This document shows positions 1 through 7,804 of a stretch of DNA of 34,624 bases, piece by piece. Numbering within the stretch: position 1 is the first letter of the stretch; each line of letters begins with the position of its first letter. Position numbers and translations under genes: made by a program. The stretch is from an uncultured Oscillospiraceae bacterium (GTDB lineage: Bacteria; Bacillota; Clostridia; Oscillospirales; Ruminococcaceae), in assembly GCA_900547455.1 (NCBI GenBank), contig URGV01000021.1, positions 1 through 34,624 of the forward strand, given 5' to 3'. The notes under the pieces are model-generated. The model searched no databases, was not told where the DNA came from, and saw only the letters and a program-made list of their open reading frames with translations.

Positions 1-148
1 CCCCGCGTCGGGAAAGTCACCCGGGGCGCGGGGCGGAGCGCCCGCTCTTGGGGGCTGTGGGGGCGTAGCCCCCCCAAAGAAGCTGTGGGACCTACCCACC
101 CTCGGTAGAGAATAAATGGGGAGTGCAGAGGGGGCCCCGCCCCCTAGC
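1..148. repeat. GC-rich intergenic segment with several short hairpins
   Basis: No convincing gene is seen. The segment holds small perfect hairpins: GGGCG/CGCCC at 31-43 with a 3-base loop and GGGGGC/GCCCCC at 59-73 with loop GTA. It lies downstream of the sortase gene and beyond that gene's terminator. It resembles a palindromic intergenic repeat, but only one copy is visible here, so the repeat status is inference. Confidence 0.35.
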
Positions 149-172
149 AAAAAAGCCCCTCACCAGCGGGGC
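149..172 (-). terminator. Intrinsic terminator of the class B sortase gene
   Basis: Read on the minus strand, GCCCC/GGGGC closes an 8-base loop and is followed by six T. A second hairpin with a perfect 8-bp stem (CTGGGAGA/TCTCCCAG, 175-199) sits between it and the stop codon at 207. Confidence 0.75.
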
Positions 173-206
173 CGCTGGGAGACGCTGCCGCTCTCCCAGT
201 AAAAAA

Positions 207-1121
207 TTATCCAAACAACTCGGTCCAGATCTCCGGCATCAGCGGGTCCTCGGTCAGGACGACCTCCTTGCCGAAGTCCTCCGCTGTCTCGCCGTCCCGC
301 AGGCGGCGCGCCACCACCACCAGCCGCGCATCGGCAAACTCGTAGCTGCAGGTGGAAAAGGTCAGAAGCTTGTCGTCCGCGGTCAGCTCGACGCCGGTGT
401 CCAGCATCGAGCGCTTTTCAATCTGCGCGATGTACGCTTCCTTCGCGTCCTTGGTGCTGAATTTCAGGTAGTTGATGTAGTCAAAAATTTCCCCGTGCTC
501 CGGGCGGGTCGCCGCCAGGTAGACTGCCGCTACGGCATACTCGTATTTCTGGTAGAGGGTGTTGACCTGGATGATCGGGTTTTCCGCCACAAATTCCGGG
601 TCGCGGAAGTTGGTCAGGACGTTGAACATCGAGCGGTCGCTGGTGATGTTGTGTCCGTACAGGATGGTGTTGTCGTCGCTGAGAACCGGCGAGTTGCGCT
701 CGTCCAAAAAAACCTGGCCGTGGTTGTCCTCCTCGCCGTAAAAGTTGTGGGTCAGATAATACTCGTTGTCCCGCTGCATCACCGGCGTGCTCAACAGACC
801 GTTGCCGATATTGACCCAGCCGACGATGTCGCTATTAATTTCATACAGCGCCTGGTACTCCGGCAGCATGGTCATCCCGTCGGGGGATTGTGTGTCGGAG
901 GCGGTATTCTGTTGACTGCCGCTTGCTCCCGGCACCAGCTCCTGCCCGGAGCTGTCCGCGCTCAAGGAGCCCTGATGATAGAGCTGCTGCAGTTCCTGCT
1001 GGGTCTGGCTGCTGTCGTAGGACTCCATGGCCCACAACAGTACATGGATGGATGACGCCACCGCTACCCCCAGAAAGAAGACAATCAGCCCGATCCGCAC
1101 TGGTTTTGAAATCCCCTTCAT
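207..1121 (-). CDS. srtB: Class B sortase, membrane anchored
   Basis: Cysteine transpeptidase that cleaves an LPXTG-like sorting signal and joins the protein to peptidoglycan or to another protein on the outer face of the membrane. A basic N-terminus and one membrane segment (about residues 7-33) are followed by a low-complexity Ser/Gln linker and the sortase barrel. The catalytic His lies in LYGHNI (about residue 157), the Cys in FSTCSYEF (about 258) and the Arg in ADARLVV (about 266). The SrtB-type helix before the TFSTC strand and the total length fit class B. I prefer the ATG at 1121; an in-frame GTG at 1142 would add seven residues but has no ribosome binding site. There is no substrate gene next to it, so it is an orphan sortase, unlike the class C pair at the other end of the window. 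The substrate is unknown. Confidence 0.88.
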   Translation of the reverse strand: MKGISKPVRIGLIVFFLGVAVASSIHVLLWAMESYDSSQTQQELQQLYHQGSLSADSSGQELVPGASGSQQNTASDTQSPDGMTMLPEYQALYEINSDIVGWVNIGNGLLSTPVMQRDNEYYLTHNFYGEEDNHGQVFLDERNSPVLSDDNTILYGHNITSDRSMFNVLTNFRDPEFVAENPIIQVNTLYQKYEYAVAAVYLAATRPEHGEIFDYINYLKFSTKDAKEAYIAQIEKRSMLDTGVELTADDKLLTFSTCSYEFADARLVVVARRLRDGETAEDFGKEVVLTEDPLMPEIWTELFG

Positions 1122-1211
1122 CTTCCCCTGCTTTCTCCCCACGTTAAAAAAATGCTGTCAGCGACGCGGGACCTGATATTTTTCCCTGTTGTCCTGCCGC
1201 AGCGATTCTCC

Positions 1212-2510
1212 TCATCGCTGCGTTTTTTTCTTTGCCTCCGCCTTTGCCATCGCGTCCACTGCCTTTAAGATCAGGCTGAGCGCATGGGAGGAGGCCAGAT
1301 AGCGGATGGTCTCCCGCGCATCCTGGTCGCGGCGGTTGACCTGCAGCATGAAGACCCTGCTCATCTCCGGGCTGTCCACCCCGATGTAGACAAGGCCGAC
1401 CTCTTTGCCCTCCGACGGCTCCGGCCCGGCGTTTCCGGTGACCGAGATGCCGATCTCGGCGCCGGACAGTCTGCGCACACCGGCGGCCATCTCGCGGGCA
1501 GTTTCCTCCGACACCGCGCCGAAGGTGTCCAGCGTCTGCTGGCTAACCCCCAGCAGATGGTGCTTCATCCGGTTGGAGTAGGTCACAACCCCGCACTCAA
1601 ACACCTCGGAGGCGCCGCTGACATCGGTCAGGCGCTTGGCCACATAGCCGCCGGTGCAGCTTTCGGCCACCGCGACGTGCAGGCCACTTGCTTTAAGCGC
1701 ATGCACCGCCGCTGTCTGCAGATCGCCCACATCGATGCCGTACAGGTAGCCGCCGACCTGCTCCTCAATCTGCCGCATCACCGGCTGCAGCAGCGCCTCG
1801 GCGTCCTCGCCGTTCTGGACCCGGGCGGTCACCCGCAGCTGAACCTCTCCGGTCTTGGCGTAGGGCGCGACGGTGGGGTTGAGGCTGTGCTCCATCAGGT
1901 CGCGCAGCAAACTTTCCAGCATCGATTCCCCGATGCCGAAAAAGTGCATCGTGTGGGAGACAAGCCGGGTATCGCTGTCCTTGAGCAGGAACGGCTTGAC
2001 GCTCTCCTCAAACATCGGCTTCATCTCCCGAGGCGGGCCGGGCAGCATGATGGCGGTCTTGCCCTGCTGCTCGCCGGTGCCCTCGATGGCGCAGCCGGGA
2101 GCCGTGCCGTTGTTGTTCGGGAAGATGATGCAGCCCTGCGGCATCATCGCCTGCTTTTTGTTGTTTTCAGTCATCGGGCGGTTCTGGCGCAGGAAGTGGC
2201 ACTCGATGCGGTGCAGCGACTCCTGATCCATCACCAGCTCCCGGCCAAAAAAGGCGGCGATCGTCTCCTTGCTCAGATCGTCATAGGTGGGGCCAAGGCC
2301 GCCGGTGGTGATGACGATGTCCGCCCGCGAAAAAGCAAGCTCCAGCGCCTCCCGCAGGCGCTGAGGGTTATCTCCTACCACGCTTTGGTGATAGACGTTG
2401 ATCCCCAGTCCCGCCAGCTCCTTGGCGATGTAGGCGGCGTTGGTGTTGACAATGTCTCCCATCAAAATTTCTGTCCCGATGCAGAGGATCTCTGCGCTGC
2501 GCTGTCTCAT
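1212..2510 (-). CDS. cinA: CinA: competence/damage-inducible protein, NMN amidohydrolase
   Basis: Two-domain cytoplasmic protein. The N-terminal MoCF/COG1058 domain (about residues 1-170) shows GTEILMGD, TGGLGPTYDD and GPPREMKPMF. The C-terminal CinA domain (about 265-425) shows AVAESCTGGYV and SVTGNAGPE and in characterised relatives deamidates nicotinamide mononucleotide in pyridine nucleotide salvage. In several Firmicutes cinA is linked to competence or DNA damage; nothing here shows that directly. The ATG at 2510 is chosen because GGAGGG ends 10 bases before it and family members begin within a few residues of the AEIL.IGTE motif. An upstream ATG at 2552 gives an unusual extension with its GAGG only one base away. 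The length (432 residues) is normal. The gene lies 90 bp upstream of the sortase gene in the same direction. Confidence 0.95.
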   Translation of the reverse strand: MRQRSAEILCIGTEILMGDIVNTNAAYIAKELAGLGINVYHQSVVGDNPQRLREALELAFSRADIVITTGGLGPTYDDLSKETIAAFFGRELVMDQESLHRIECHFLRQNRPMTENNKKQAMMPQGCIIFPNNNGTAPGCAIEGTGEQQGKTAIMLPGPPREMKPMFEESVKPFLLKDSDTRLVSHTMHFFGIGESMLESLLRDLMEHSLNPTVAPYAKTGEVQLRVTARVQNGEDAEALLQPVMRQIEEQVGGYLYGIDVGDLQTAAVHALKASGLHVAVAESCTGGYVAKRLTDVSGASEVFECGVVTYSNRMKHHLLGVSQQTLDTFGAVSEETAREMAAGVRRLSGAEIGISVTGNAGPEPSEGKEVGLVYIGVDSPEMSRVFMLQVNRRDQDARETIRYLASSHALSLILKAVDAMAKAEAKKKTQR

Positions 2511-2848
2511 GGTGTCCATTCCCTCCGAACCAAAATATTCTAAGTTTATCATACCTCTTATTTGTTAATTTTTCTTGTGTTTCCCTCTAACTTTTGAGGA
2601 ACCCTTGCAAGCAGGGCGCTGCTCACACATGTAGAATTATAGCACATTCCCCGCCGCGAAGAAAGCCCCACCCGCCTATTTGGCTGTATTTCCCTGCCCG
2701 CTTTCCTTTTTGTGGAGGCGCGAAAACAGATTTTACCGAAAATGTGCGCAAACCACTTGCGGAAGGGGCAGCAAACGTGGTATATTTTTCTTTATACTCG
2801 ATACATTTGTTTCCCCTAAAAATACATTTCCCCGAAAGGAGTCCCTCT

Positions 2849-3286
2849 ATGGTCAACGAAGAAAAATATCTGCTGGTTGCCGAAAGCATCGCGCCGGAAA
2901 TCTTTAAAAAGGTACTGGAGGCCAAAAAATATATCGCCACCGGCAAGGCCGCAAACTCCTCGGAGGCGGTGCGGCTGGCCAACATCTCGCGCAGCGCCTT
3001 TTATAAATACAAGGACCGCGTGATGGAATATAACTCCCGCGAATCCAACGCCATCGTCACCTTCTACATGACTATGGAGGACGTGCCGGGCGTGCTCTCC
3101 TCGGTCATCAACCACCTGGCCGAATACGGCGCCAACATCCTGACCATCAATCAGAATATCCCCTCGGACGGGGTGGCCGCCGTCACCATATCGATCCGCA
3201 TGACCGATGTGACGCTGGAGGAGGAGCAGCTGCTCCAGCGCCTGTGCCAGCTGCGCGGCGTAGTGCGCGTCAGCCGCGCAGGCTGA
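2849..3286 (+). CDS. pheB: ACT domain-containing protein, PheB/UPF0735 family
   Basis: Small amino-acid-binding regulatory protein of 145 residues. The N-terminal part (about 1-65) looks like a short helix-turn-helix-type module (ANSSEAVRLANISRSAFYKY). The C-terminal part (about 70-145) is an ACT domain (VTFYMTMEDVPGVLSSVINHLAEYG). Family members usually sit next to homoserine dehydrogenase or prephenate dehydratase genes, and here hom follows on the same strand. The start at 2849 has AAAGGAG seven bases upstream; the frame is open further upstream, but that stretch shows no family similarity. The last three codons and the stop lie within the GCAGGC-TGA-GCCTGC palindrome that begins the R1 repeat at 3278. 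The repeat therefore appears to have supplied the stop codon. The ligand is not known; an aspartate-family amino acid is a guess from context. Confidence 0.9.
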   Translation: MVNEEKYLLVAESIAPEIFKKVLEAKKYIATGKAANSSEAVRLANISRSAFYKYKDRVMEYNSRESNAIVTFYMTMEDVPGVLSSVINHLAEYGANILTINQNIPSDGVAAVTISIRMTDVTLEEEQLLQRLCQLRGVVRVSRAG

Positions 3287-3592
3287 GCCTGCACCCGATT
3301 CACGTATTGGCTGGGTGGGAGCCTTGGCTTTTACCTCGCGGGACCCAGTTCCTGCAAAATAAAGTTTTCGCCAGCCTTTTTCAAAAGGCTGTGGTTTCCA
3401 AAGGCAAAGCCTTTGGTCGCTAAGTCACGCTTATGCTTTGCTGAAAAATTGGCCTTGTGTTGCGTGACCCGAAGTTGAACTGCGTTCAACTTCCCGGGCT
3501 TGTGCGAAGGACTTTTGTAAGAGAAAAGCCCCCGGCAAACTGCCGTCACGCACCTCCCAGCCAAACCTTCCAGTGGACGGTTTGGCGTCCGT
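3278..3592 (+). repeat. R1 structured intergenic repeat, copy A
   Basis: Fills most of the pheB-hom gap. Hairpins in order: GCAGGC/GCCTGC (3278-3292), CAGCCTTTT/AAAAGGCTG (3372-3391), CCAAAGGC/GCCTTTGG (3398-3416), GTCACGC pairing with GCGTGAC (3424-3430 with 3462-3468), GAAGTTGAAC/GTTCAACTTC (3471-3493), an imperfect CTTTT/AAAAG hairpin (about 3511-3527) and GCCAAACC/GGTTTGGC (3560-3586). The same order is kept in copies B and C (through the fifth stem in B; from the second stem onward in C), with paired substitutions. It has no coding potential and no transposase, so it is most like a non-autonomous mobile element or a dispersed structured RNA. Confidence 0.8.
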
Positions 3593-3737
3593 AGTCCCTC
3601 CGTCTCTGTGAGCTGTAGTCCGCTGTGAAACAGCGAAGCGCCTTTCGCTCCTCCCGAGAGACCGCAATTCTCTCTCCCCGCAACTTCCCCTGATAAAAAT
3701 TCCCCAGATAGACTTTGATAGTAAGGAGCATCTCCCC

Positions 3738-4985
3738 ATGAAACAGATCGCCGTTTTAGGCTGCGGCACCGTCGGTTCAGGCGTTGTCGAGGTCTTTTAT
3801 AAAAACCGGGACAGCATCGAGCGCAAGGCCGGCTGCCCGCTGGACATCAAATGGATTTACCTGCGCCGCCCTCACCCCGAGCTGCCCTGGCAGGATAAGC
3901 TCTGCTTTGACTTTGACCAGATCGTCAGCGACCCGCAGGTGCAGATCGTCGTCGAGGTAATGGGCGGGCTCGACCCGGCCTACCGCTTTGTCAAACGCTG
4001 CCTGCAAAGCGGCAAGAGCGTCGTCACCGCCAACAAGGAGCTGATCGCCCAGAAGGGCGCCGAGCTGCTGCAGCTGGCCCGTGAAAACGGAGTCAAGCTG
4101 CTGTTTGAGGCGAGCGTCGGCGGAGGCATCCCCATCATCCGGCCGCTGCACCAGTGCCTGGGCGCCAACGAGATCGACAACATCGAGGGCATCCTCAACG
4201 GCACCACCAACTTTATCCTCACCAAGATGCGCCGCGAACACAGCTCCTTCTCCGCGGCGCTGGAGCAGGCGCAGGCGCTCGGCTACGCTGAGAGCGACCC
4301 CACCGCCGACATCGAGGGCATCGACGCCTGCCGCAAAATCTGCATCCTGGCTTCGCTGGCCTACGGCAGACAGGTCTACCCGGAGGCGGTCCACTGCGAG
4401 GGCATCGGCAAGCTGACGCCGGAGGACACTGAATACGCCGAGGACTGGGGCGGAGTCATCAAGCTGATCGCCAAGGCCACCCGCCGCCAGGATGGGCAGA
4501 CTGTCTCGATGCTGGTGGCGCCGATGTTTGTCCCTCAGGACAGCCAGCTGGCCGGCATCGACGACGTCTTTAACGGGATTCTGGTGGACGGCGACGCCAC
4601 CGGCGAGGTGCTCTTCTACGGCAAGGGCGCGGGCAAGCTGCCCACCGCCTCCGCCGTCATCACCGACGTCATCGACTGCGCAAAACCGCTGGGCGGCGAC
4701 ACCCTGTTCTGGAAGGACAGCACCTCCGAGCAGTGCCGGCAGTTTATGGCCGACTGGCGGCAGACCCCTTCCCGCTTTTATCTGCGCCTGGCGCTGCAGT
4801 ACCGCCAGCAGCTGACACTGATCGATGAGCTGTTTGCCTCCCCTGTTCTGCTGGCCCGCAAAGGCGCGCCCGACACCGAGGCCGCCTTTGTCACCGGGGA
4901 GCTCACCCCCAAGCGGCTGGAGGCGCTTTTGGAGCAGCTGCAAAAAGAAAAGATCGAGGTGCTGGGCAGGCTTTTTGTGCTGTAG
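3738..4985 (+). CDS. hom: Homoserine dehydrogenase
   Basis: Reduces aspartate semialdehyde to homoserine with NAD(P)H, the branch point to threonine and methionine. The N-terminal Rossmann motif is GCGTVG (residues 8-13). The SVVTANKELIA segment carries the conserved Lys (about 100). The family signature GYAESDPTADIEGIDACRK (about 182-200) carries the catalytic Asp and Lys. The C-terminal stretch after about residue 335 is short and diverged from a standard ACT domain (FVTGELTPKRLEALLEQL), so feedback control may be weak or be supplied by the ACT protein upstream; that is inference. AAGGAG lies 10 bases before the ATG. The long leader contains R1 copy A. No thrB or thrC follows; lysC does, from its own promoter. 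Confidence 0.97.
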   Translation: MKQIAVLGCGTVGSGVVEVFYKNRDSIERKAGCPLDIKWIYLRRPHPELPWQDKLCFDFDQIVSDPQVQIVVEVMGGLDPAYRFVKRCLQSGKSVVTANKELIAQKGAELLQLARENGVKLLFEASVGGGIPIIRPLHQCLGANEIDNIEGILNGTTNFILTKMRREHSSFSAALEQAQALGYAESDPTADIEGIDACRKICILASLAYGRQVYPEAVHCEGIGKLTPEDTEYAEDWGGVIKLIAKATRRQDGQTVSMLVAPMFVPQDSQLAGIDDVFNGILVDGDATGEVLFYGKGAGKLPTASAVITDVIDCAKPLGGDTLFWKDSTSEQCRQFMADWRQTPSRFYLRLALQYRQQLTLIDELFASPVLLARKGAPDTEAAFVTGELTPKRLEALLEQLQKEKIEVLGRLFVL

Positions 4986-5203
4986 TTCCTTTTTCTTTTC
5001 TCTTTCCCGGCAGGAGCGCGGGATCTTCTTTCTTCTCGGGCTGTTGCGGGTTGTTCCTTTTTCCCTTTTTTCACATAGAATGTGTTATCAGCATCCGCTG
5101 ACTTTCGCCCTGTAAAGCGGCAGCATATCGCACAAAATCTTCTGCCCATCCCGCTTATTTTTACTTTGAAAAGTAGGTTTTGAGACGAAGAGAGTGCTGC
5201 CAC

Positions 5204-5233
5204 TTGCAGTGATTCCATTTTTTGTATTATAAT
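5204..5233 (+). promoter_or_regulatory. Sigma-A promoter of lysC
   Basis: TTGCAG (5204-5209), an 18-base spacer and a perfect TATAAT (5228-5233), about 30 bases before the lysC ATG. The leader is too short for a lysine riboswitch. Confidence 0.75.
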
Positions 5234-5264
5234 CAAACAAACAGGTTGATACGGAGGGAACGTT

Positions 5265-6473
5265 ATGAGCTTAATTGTACAGAAATTTGGTGGAACCTCT
5301 GTCGCCAATGTGGAGCGCGTACGCCATGTTGCCCAGATCATCACCGATACATACGACCAGGGAAATTCGGTCATCGCGGTCGTCTCCGCCCAGGGCGACA
5401 CCACCGACGAGCTGATCGCCAAGGCGGCTGAGATCACCGACAAGCCATCCAGCCGCGAGATGGATGTGCTGCTCTCCACCGGCGAGCAGATTTCGATGTC
5501 CCTGCTGGCGATGGCCATCGAGCAGATGGGCTATCCGGTCATCTCGCTGACCGGCTGGCAGGCGGGCTTTTTGACCGAGTCCACCCACCGCAATGCCCGC
5601 ATCAAAAAGATCAACACCGAGCGCCTGCAGAACGAGCTGGACAAGAAGAACATCGTCATCGTCGCGGGCTTCCAGGGCATCAACCGCTACGACGACATCA
5701 CCACCCTCGGCCGCGGCGGCAGCGACACCAGCGCAGTGGCCATTGCGGCGGCGATGAAGGCGGACAAATGTGAAATTTACACCGACGTGGACGGCGTCTA
5801 CACCACCGACCCGCGCATTGTGCCGCACGCGCACAAGCTGGACGAGATCACCTACGACGAAATGCTGGAGCTGGCCACCTGCGGCGCCAACGTCCTGCAC
5901 AACCGGTCGGTGGAGATGGCCAAAAAATATTCTGTAAAATTGGAAGTACGCTCGAGCATCCACAGCGATGTGCCGGGCACCGAAGTCAAGGAGGTTTGCA
6001 AAGTGGAAAAAATGCTGATTAAGGGCGTCGCGATGGACAACGACGTTGTTCGAATTTCTGTCATTGAGGTTCCGGACCGCCCGGGCGTTGCCTTTAAGCT
6101 GTTCTCCTCGCTGGCGGCCAGCAAGATCAACGTCGACATCATCCTGCAGTCGATCGGCCGCGACGGCACCAAGGACATCAGCTTTACCGTGGCCACCGCC
6201 CACAAGGACGAAGCGATGCAGATCGCCGAAGAATTCTGCCAGACCGTCGGTGCAAAAACGGTCACTGCCAAGGACAATCTCTCCAAAGTTTCGATCGTCG
6301 GTTCGGGCATGCTCTCCAATCCGGGTGTTGCAGCCACCATGTTCGAGGCGCTGGGCGAAAACAACATCAACATCAGCATGATCTCCACCAGCGAGATCAA
6401 GATCTCGGTGCTGATCGACCAGGACCAGGGCAAAAAGGCGGTCAATGCCATCCACGACGCATTCTCTCTGTAG
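5265..6473 (+). CDS. lysC: Aspartate kinase with two ACT domains
   Basis: Phosphorylates aspartate, the first step towards lysine, threonine and methionine. The N-terminal amino-acid-kinase domain (about 1-235) has KFGGTS (7-12), STGEQIS and the GRGGSDTSAVA nucleotide loop. Two ACT domains follow (about 260-330 and 340-402; motifs VPDRPGVAFKLFSSLA and NPGVAATMFEALGENNINI), typical of the feedback-inhibited class of about 400 residues. GGAGG lies eight bases before the ATG. An internal ribosome binding site and GTG at codon 247 would allow separate synthesis of the ACT half, as described for the beta subunit of Bacillus subtilis aspartokinase II. A strong terminator follows the gene. Confidence 0.97.
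   Translation: MSLIVQKFGGTSVANVERVRHVAQIITDTYDQGNSVIAVVSAQGDTTDELIAKAAEITDKPSSREMDVLLSTGEQISMSLLAMAIEQMGYPVISLTGWQAGFLTESTHRNARIKKINTERLQNELDKKNIVIVAGFQGINRYDDITTLGRGGSDTSAVAIAAAMKADKCEIYTDVDGVYTTDPRIVPHAHKLDEITYDEMLELATCGANVLHNRSVEMAKKYSVKLEVRSSIHSDVPGTEVKEVCKVEKMLIKGVAMDNDVVRISVIEVPDRPGVAFKLFSSLAASKINVDIILQSIGRDGTKDISFTVATAHKDEAMQIAEEFCQTVGAKTVTAKDNLSKVSIVGSGMLSNPGVAATMFEALGENNINISMISTSEIKISVLIDQDQGKKAVNAIHDAFSL
5988..6005 (+). promoter_or_regulatory. Internal in-frame ribosome binding site and start in lysC
   Basis: A full AAGGAGGT (5988-5995) lies inside the reading frame, and the last G of its AAGGAGG core is eight bases before an in-frame GTG (6003-6005, codon 247). An in-frame ATG follows three codons later. 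Translation from here would give a 156-residue protein containing only the two ACT domains. The position matches the known internal start in B. subtilis lysC (around codon 246). The function here is inference. Confidence 0.6.
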
Positions 6474-6506
6474 AATCCGGCCGTGGTTTCACGATTGTAA
6501 AAACGG

Positions 6507-6550
6507 CATGGAGAAACTTCTTTGGCAAAGAAGTTTCTCCATGTTTTTTT
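6507..6550 (+). terminator. Intrinsic terminator after lysC
   Basis: A perfect 17-bp stem (6507-6523 with 6527-6543) closes a GGC loop and is followed by seven T. It ends the lysC transcript before the acetyltransferase gene. Confidence 0.92.
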
Positions 6551-6647
6551 ATCTGCAGCAGCTTTTCCTCCGCAAAAAAGGGAAAGCAAATCTGATATTA
6601 CAGGCAGATTTATACGGACAGTTTAAATTTAAAAGGAGGTAGACACC

Positions 6648-7235
6648 ATGCCGCTTCATCATGCAGGAACACAAATTCTGAAAACCAAACGCCTTGTACT
6701 GCGCCCCCTCTCCCTGGATGACGCGCAGGCGATGTACGACAACTGGGCCAGCGACCCGCAGGTCACCCGCTTCATGAACTGGTTCACCCATGAAAACATC
6801 GAGGTCACCCGCGCCATTCTGGCCGAGTGGGTACCGCAGTACCAGGACCCGTCCTACTATCACTGGTGCATCACCCTGGACGGTGAGCCAGTCGGAGCCA
6901 TCGCAATCCTGAACATCCAGGAACGAAGCATGGCGGGCGAACTGGGCTACAATATCGGCCGAAAATGGTGGCGGCAGGGCATCACCAGCGAGGCGGCGCA
7001 GGCGGTGCTGGACTTTGCCTTCGGAGTGGTGGGGTTCCACCGCATCGAGGCAATCCACGCGGTCGCCAACCCCGGTTCGGGCGGCGTCATGAAAAAGTGC
7101 GGGATGCGCTATGAGGGTTCCCCCCGCCAGAAGTATCTCAGCAGCCGCGGCGTCTTTGAGGACTGCGACCAGTACGCCATCCTCAGGGAGGACTGGGAGC
7201 AGCCCTGCCCCAAAGGTGAAAAACCTAAGCTTTAA
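6648..7235 (+). CDS. GNAT family N-acetyltransferase, RimJ/RimL-like
   Basis: Acetyl-CoA-dependent acetyltransferase of 195 residues. It has the RimJ/RimL-like opening (TKRLVLRPLSLDDAQAMYDNWASDP), a central strand EPVGAIAILNI, the acetyl-CoA loop region (GYNIGRKWWRQGITSEAAQAVLDFAF) and the late helix-strand (HAVANPGSGGVMKKCGMRYEG). Relatives acetylate ribosomal protein N-termini, antibiotics or small amines; the substrate cannot be told from sequence. AAAGGAGG lies just upstream of the ATG. The gene stands alone between the lysC terminator and R1 material, and converges on the ribbon-helix-helix gene. Confidence 0.9.
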   Translation: MPLHHAGTQILKTKRLVLRPLSLDDAQAMYDNWASDPQVTRFMNWFTHENIEVTRAILAEWVPQYQDPSYYHWCITLDGEPVGAIAILNIQERSMAGELGYNIGRKWWRQGITSEAAQAVLDFAFGVVGFHRIEAIHAVANPGSGGVMKKCGMRYEGSPRQKYLSSRGVFEDCDQYAILREDWEQPCPKGEKPKL

Positions 7236-7242
7236 TCTCTCA

Positions 7243-7314
7243 GCACCCAGTCTCTGCAAAAATAAAGTTTTCGTCCACCTTTTTCAAGCGGCATGATGCC
7301 GCGCCCAATTCACG
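7243..7314 (+). repeat. Truncated R1 fragment next to copy B
   Basis: The stretch from 7254 repeats the R1 opening (GCAAAAATAAAGTTTTCGTC, then CACCTTTTTCAA) but breaks off before the second stem arm. A small hairpin GCGGCAT/ATGCCGC (7288-7302) and CCCAATTCACG follow; CCCAATTCACG recurs at the start of copy B. It looks like a partial or nested insertion. Confidence 0.55.
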
Positions 7315-7535
7315 GCAGGCTGAGCCTGCACCCAATTCACGTATTGGTTAAGTATAAAACCAACTTTCTGCCTCGCGGCACTCAGGTTTTGTGAAAACAA
7401 AATTTTCGTCCACCTTTTTTTAAAGGTGGCAGGTGTCCAGCGGGCAGCGCCTGCTGGTCGACACGTCACGCTTATGCTCTCCTGAAAAATTGGTTTCGCG
7501 TTGCGTGACTCGAAGCCGAACTGCGTTCAGCTTCC
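7315..7535 (+). repeat. R1 structured intergenic repeat, copy B
   Basis: Begins with the same GCAGGCTGAGCCTGC palindrome as copy A (7315-7329). Stems: CCACCTTT/AAAGGTGG (7410-7429), CCAGCGGGC/GCCTGCTGG (7437-7457, one G-T pair), GTCACGC/GCGTGAC (7465-7471 with 7503-7509) and GAAGCCGAAC/GTTCAGCTTC (7512-7534, one mismatch). It lacks the last two hairpins of copies A and C. It lies between the convergent GNAT and ribbon-helix-helix genes. Confidence 0.75.
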
Positions 7536-7546
7536 CAAGCTTAGAG

Positions 7547-7573
7547 AAAAAAGGAGCAACTCACTCTTGCTCC
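7547..7573 (-). terminator. Terminator overlapping the end of the ribbon-helix-helix gene
   Basis: On the minus strand GGAGCAA/TTGCTCC closes a 7-base loop and is followed by six T. The stop codon TGA lies in the loop. Confidence 0.75.
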
Positions 7574-7767
7574 TCCCCTTCTTCCATTGGAATAGCCCCA
7601 TATTTCTTTTCAAAACAATCGGCAGCCTTTGCAATAAAATGGCAAATTTCTCTGTTGCACGAACGCTCATCAAATTCTGCCATGTATGATAGTTTTCGAA
7701 ACAGAGTTGATGACATCCGGACTTGCAATTTTTTCTCGTGTGGGATAAGTATCCTCCTTTCTTTCAA
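7561..7767 (-). CDS. Small Arc/CopG-like ribbon-helix-helix protein
   Basis: A protein of about 68 residues whose core follows the Arc-type ribbon-helix-helix pattern: a short strand (KLQVRMSS), a first helix (TLFRKLSYMAEFD) and a second helix (SCNREICHFIAKAADCFEKKYG), with an acidic tail. Such proteins are usually dimeric DNA-binding repressors that control their own promoter, often antitoxins or plasmid-type regulators. No toxin gene is adjacent. The start is uncertain: a TTG at 7767 follows an AGGAGG; ATGs at 7791 and 7716 are alternatives. A second AAAGGAGG inside the frame is not followed by a normal start codon. A perfect palindrome lies just upstream at 7805-7828 and is a natural operator candidate. 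Confidence 0.6.
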   Translation of the reverse strand: MKERRILIPHEKKLQVRMSSTLFRKLSYMAEFDERSCNREICHFIAKAADCFEKKYGAIPMEEGEEQE

Positions 7768-7804
7768 TACTCCTCCTCTATAGAATAACACATCAAGACA
7801 GAGA

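Noticed and set aside
3287..3737. T-box or SAM riboswitch in front of hom
   Set aside because: The structured sequence there is R1 copy A, which also occurs at two places unrelated to amino acid synthesis; no T-box or SAM-box core is seen.
4986..5264. Lysine riboswitch or T-box in front of lysC
   Set aside because: The promoter lies only about 30 bases before the ATG, and no conserved riboswitch core or T-box sequence is seen.
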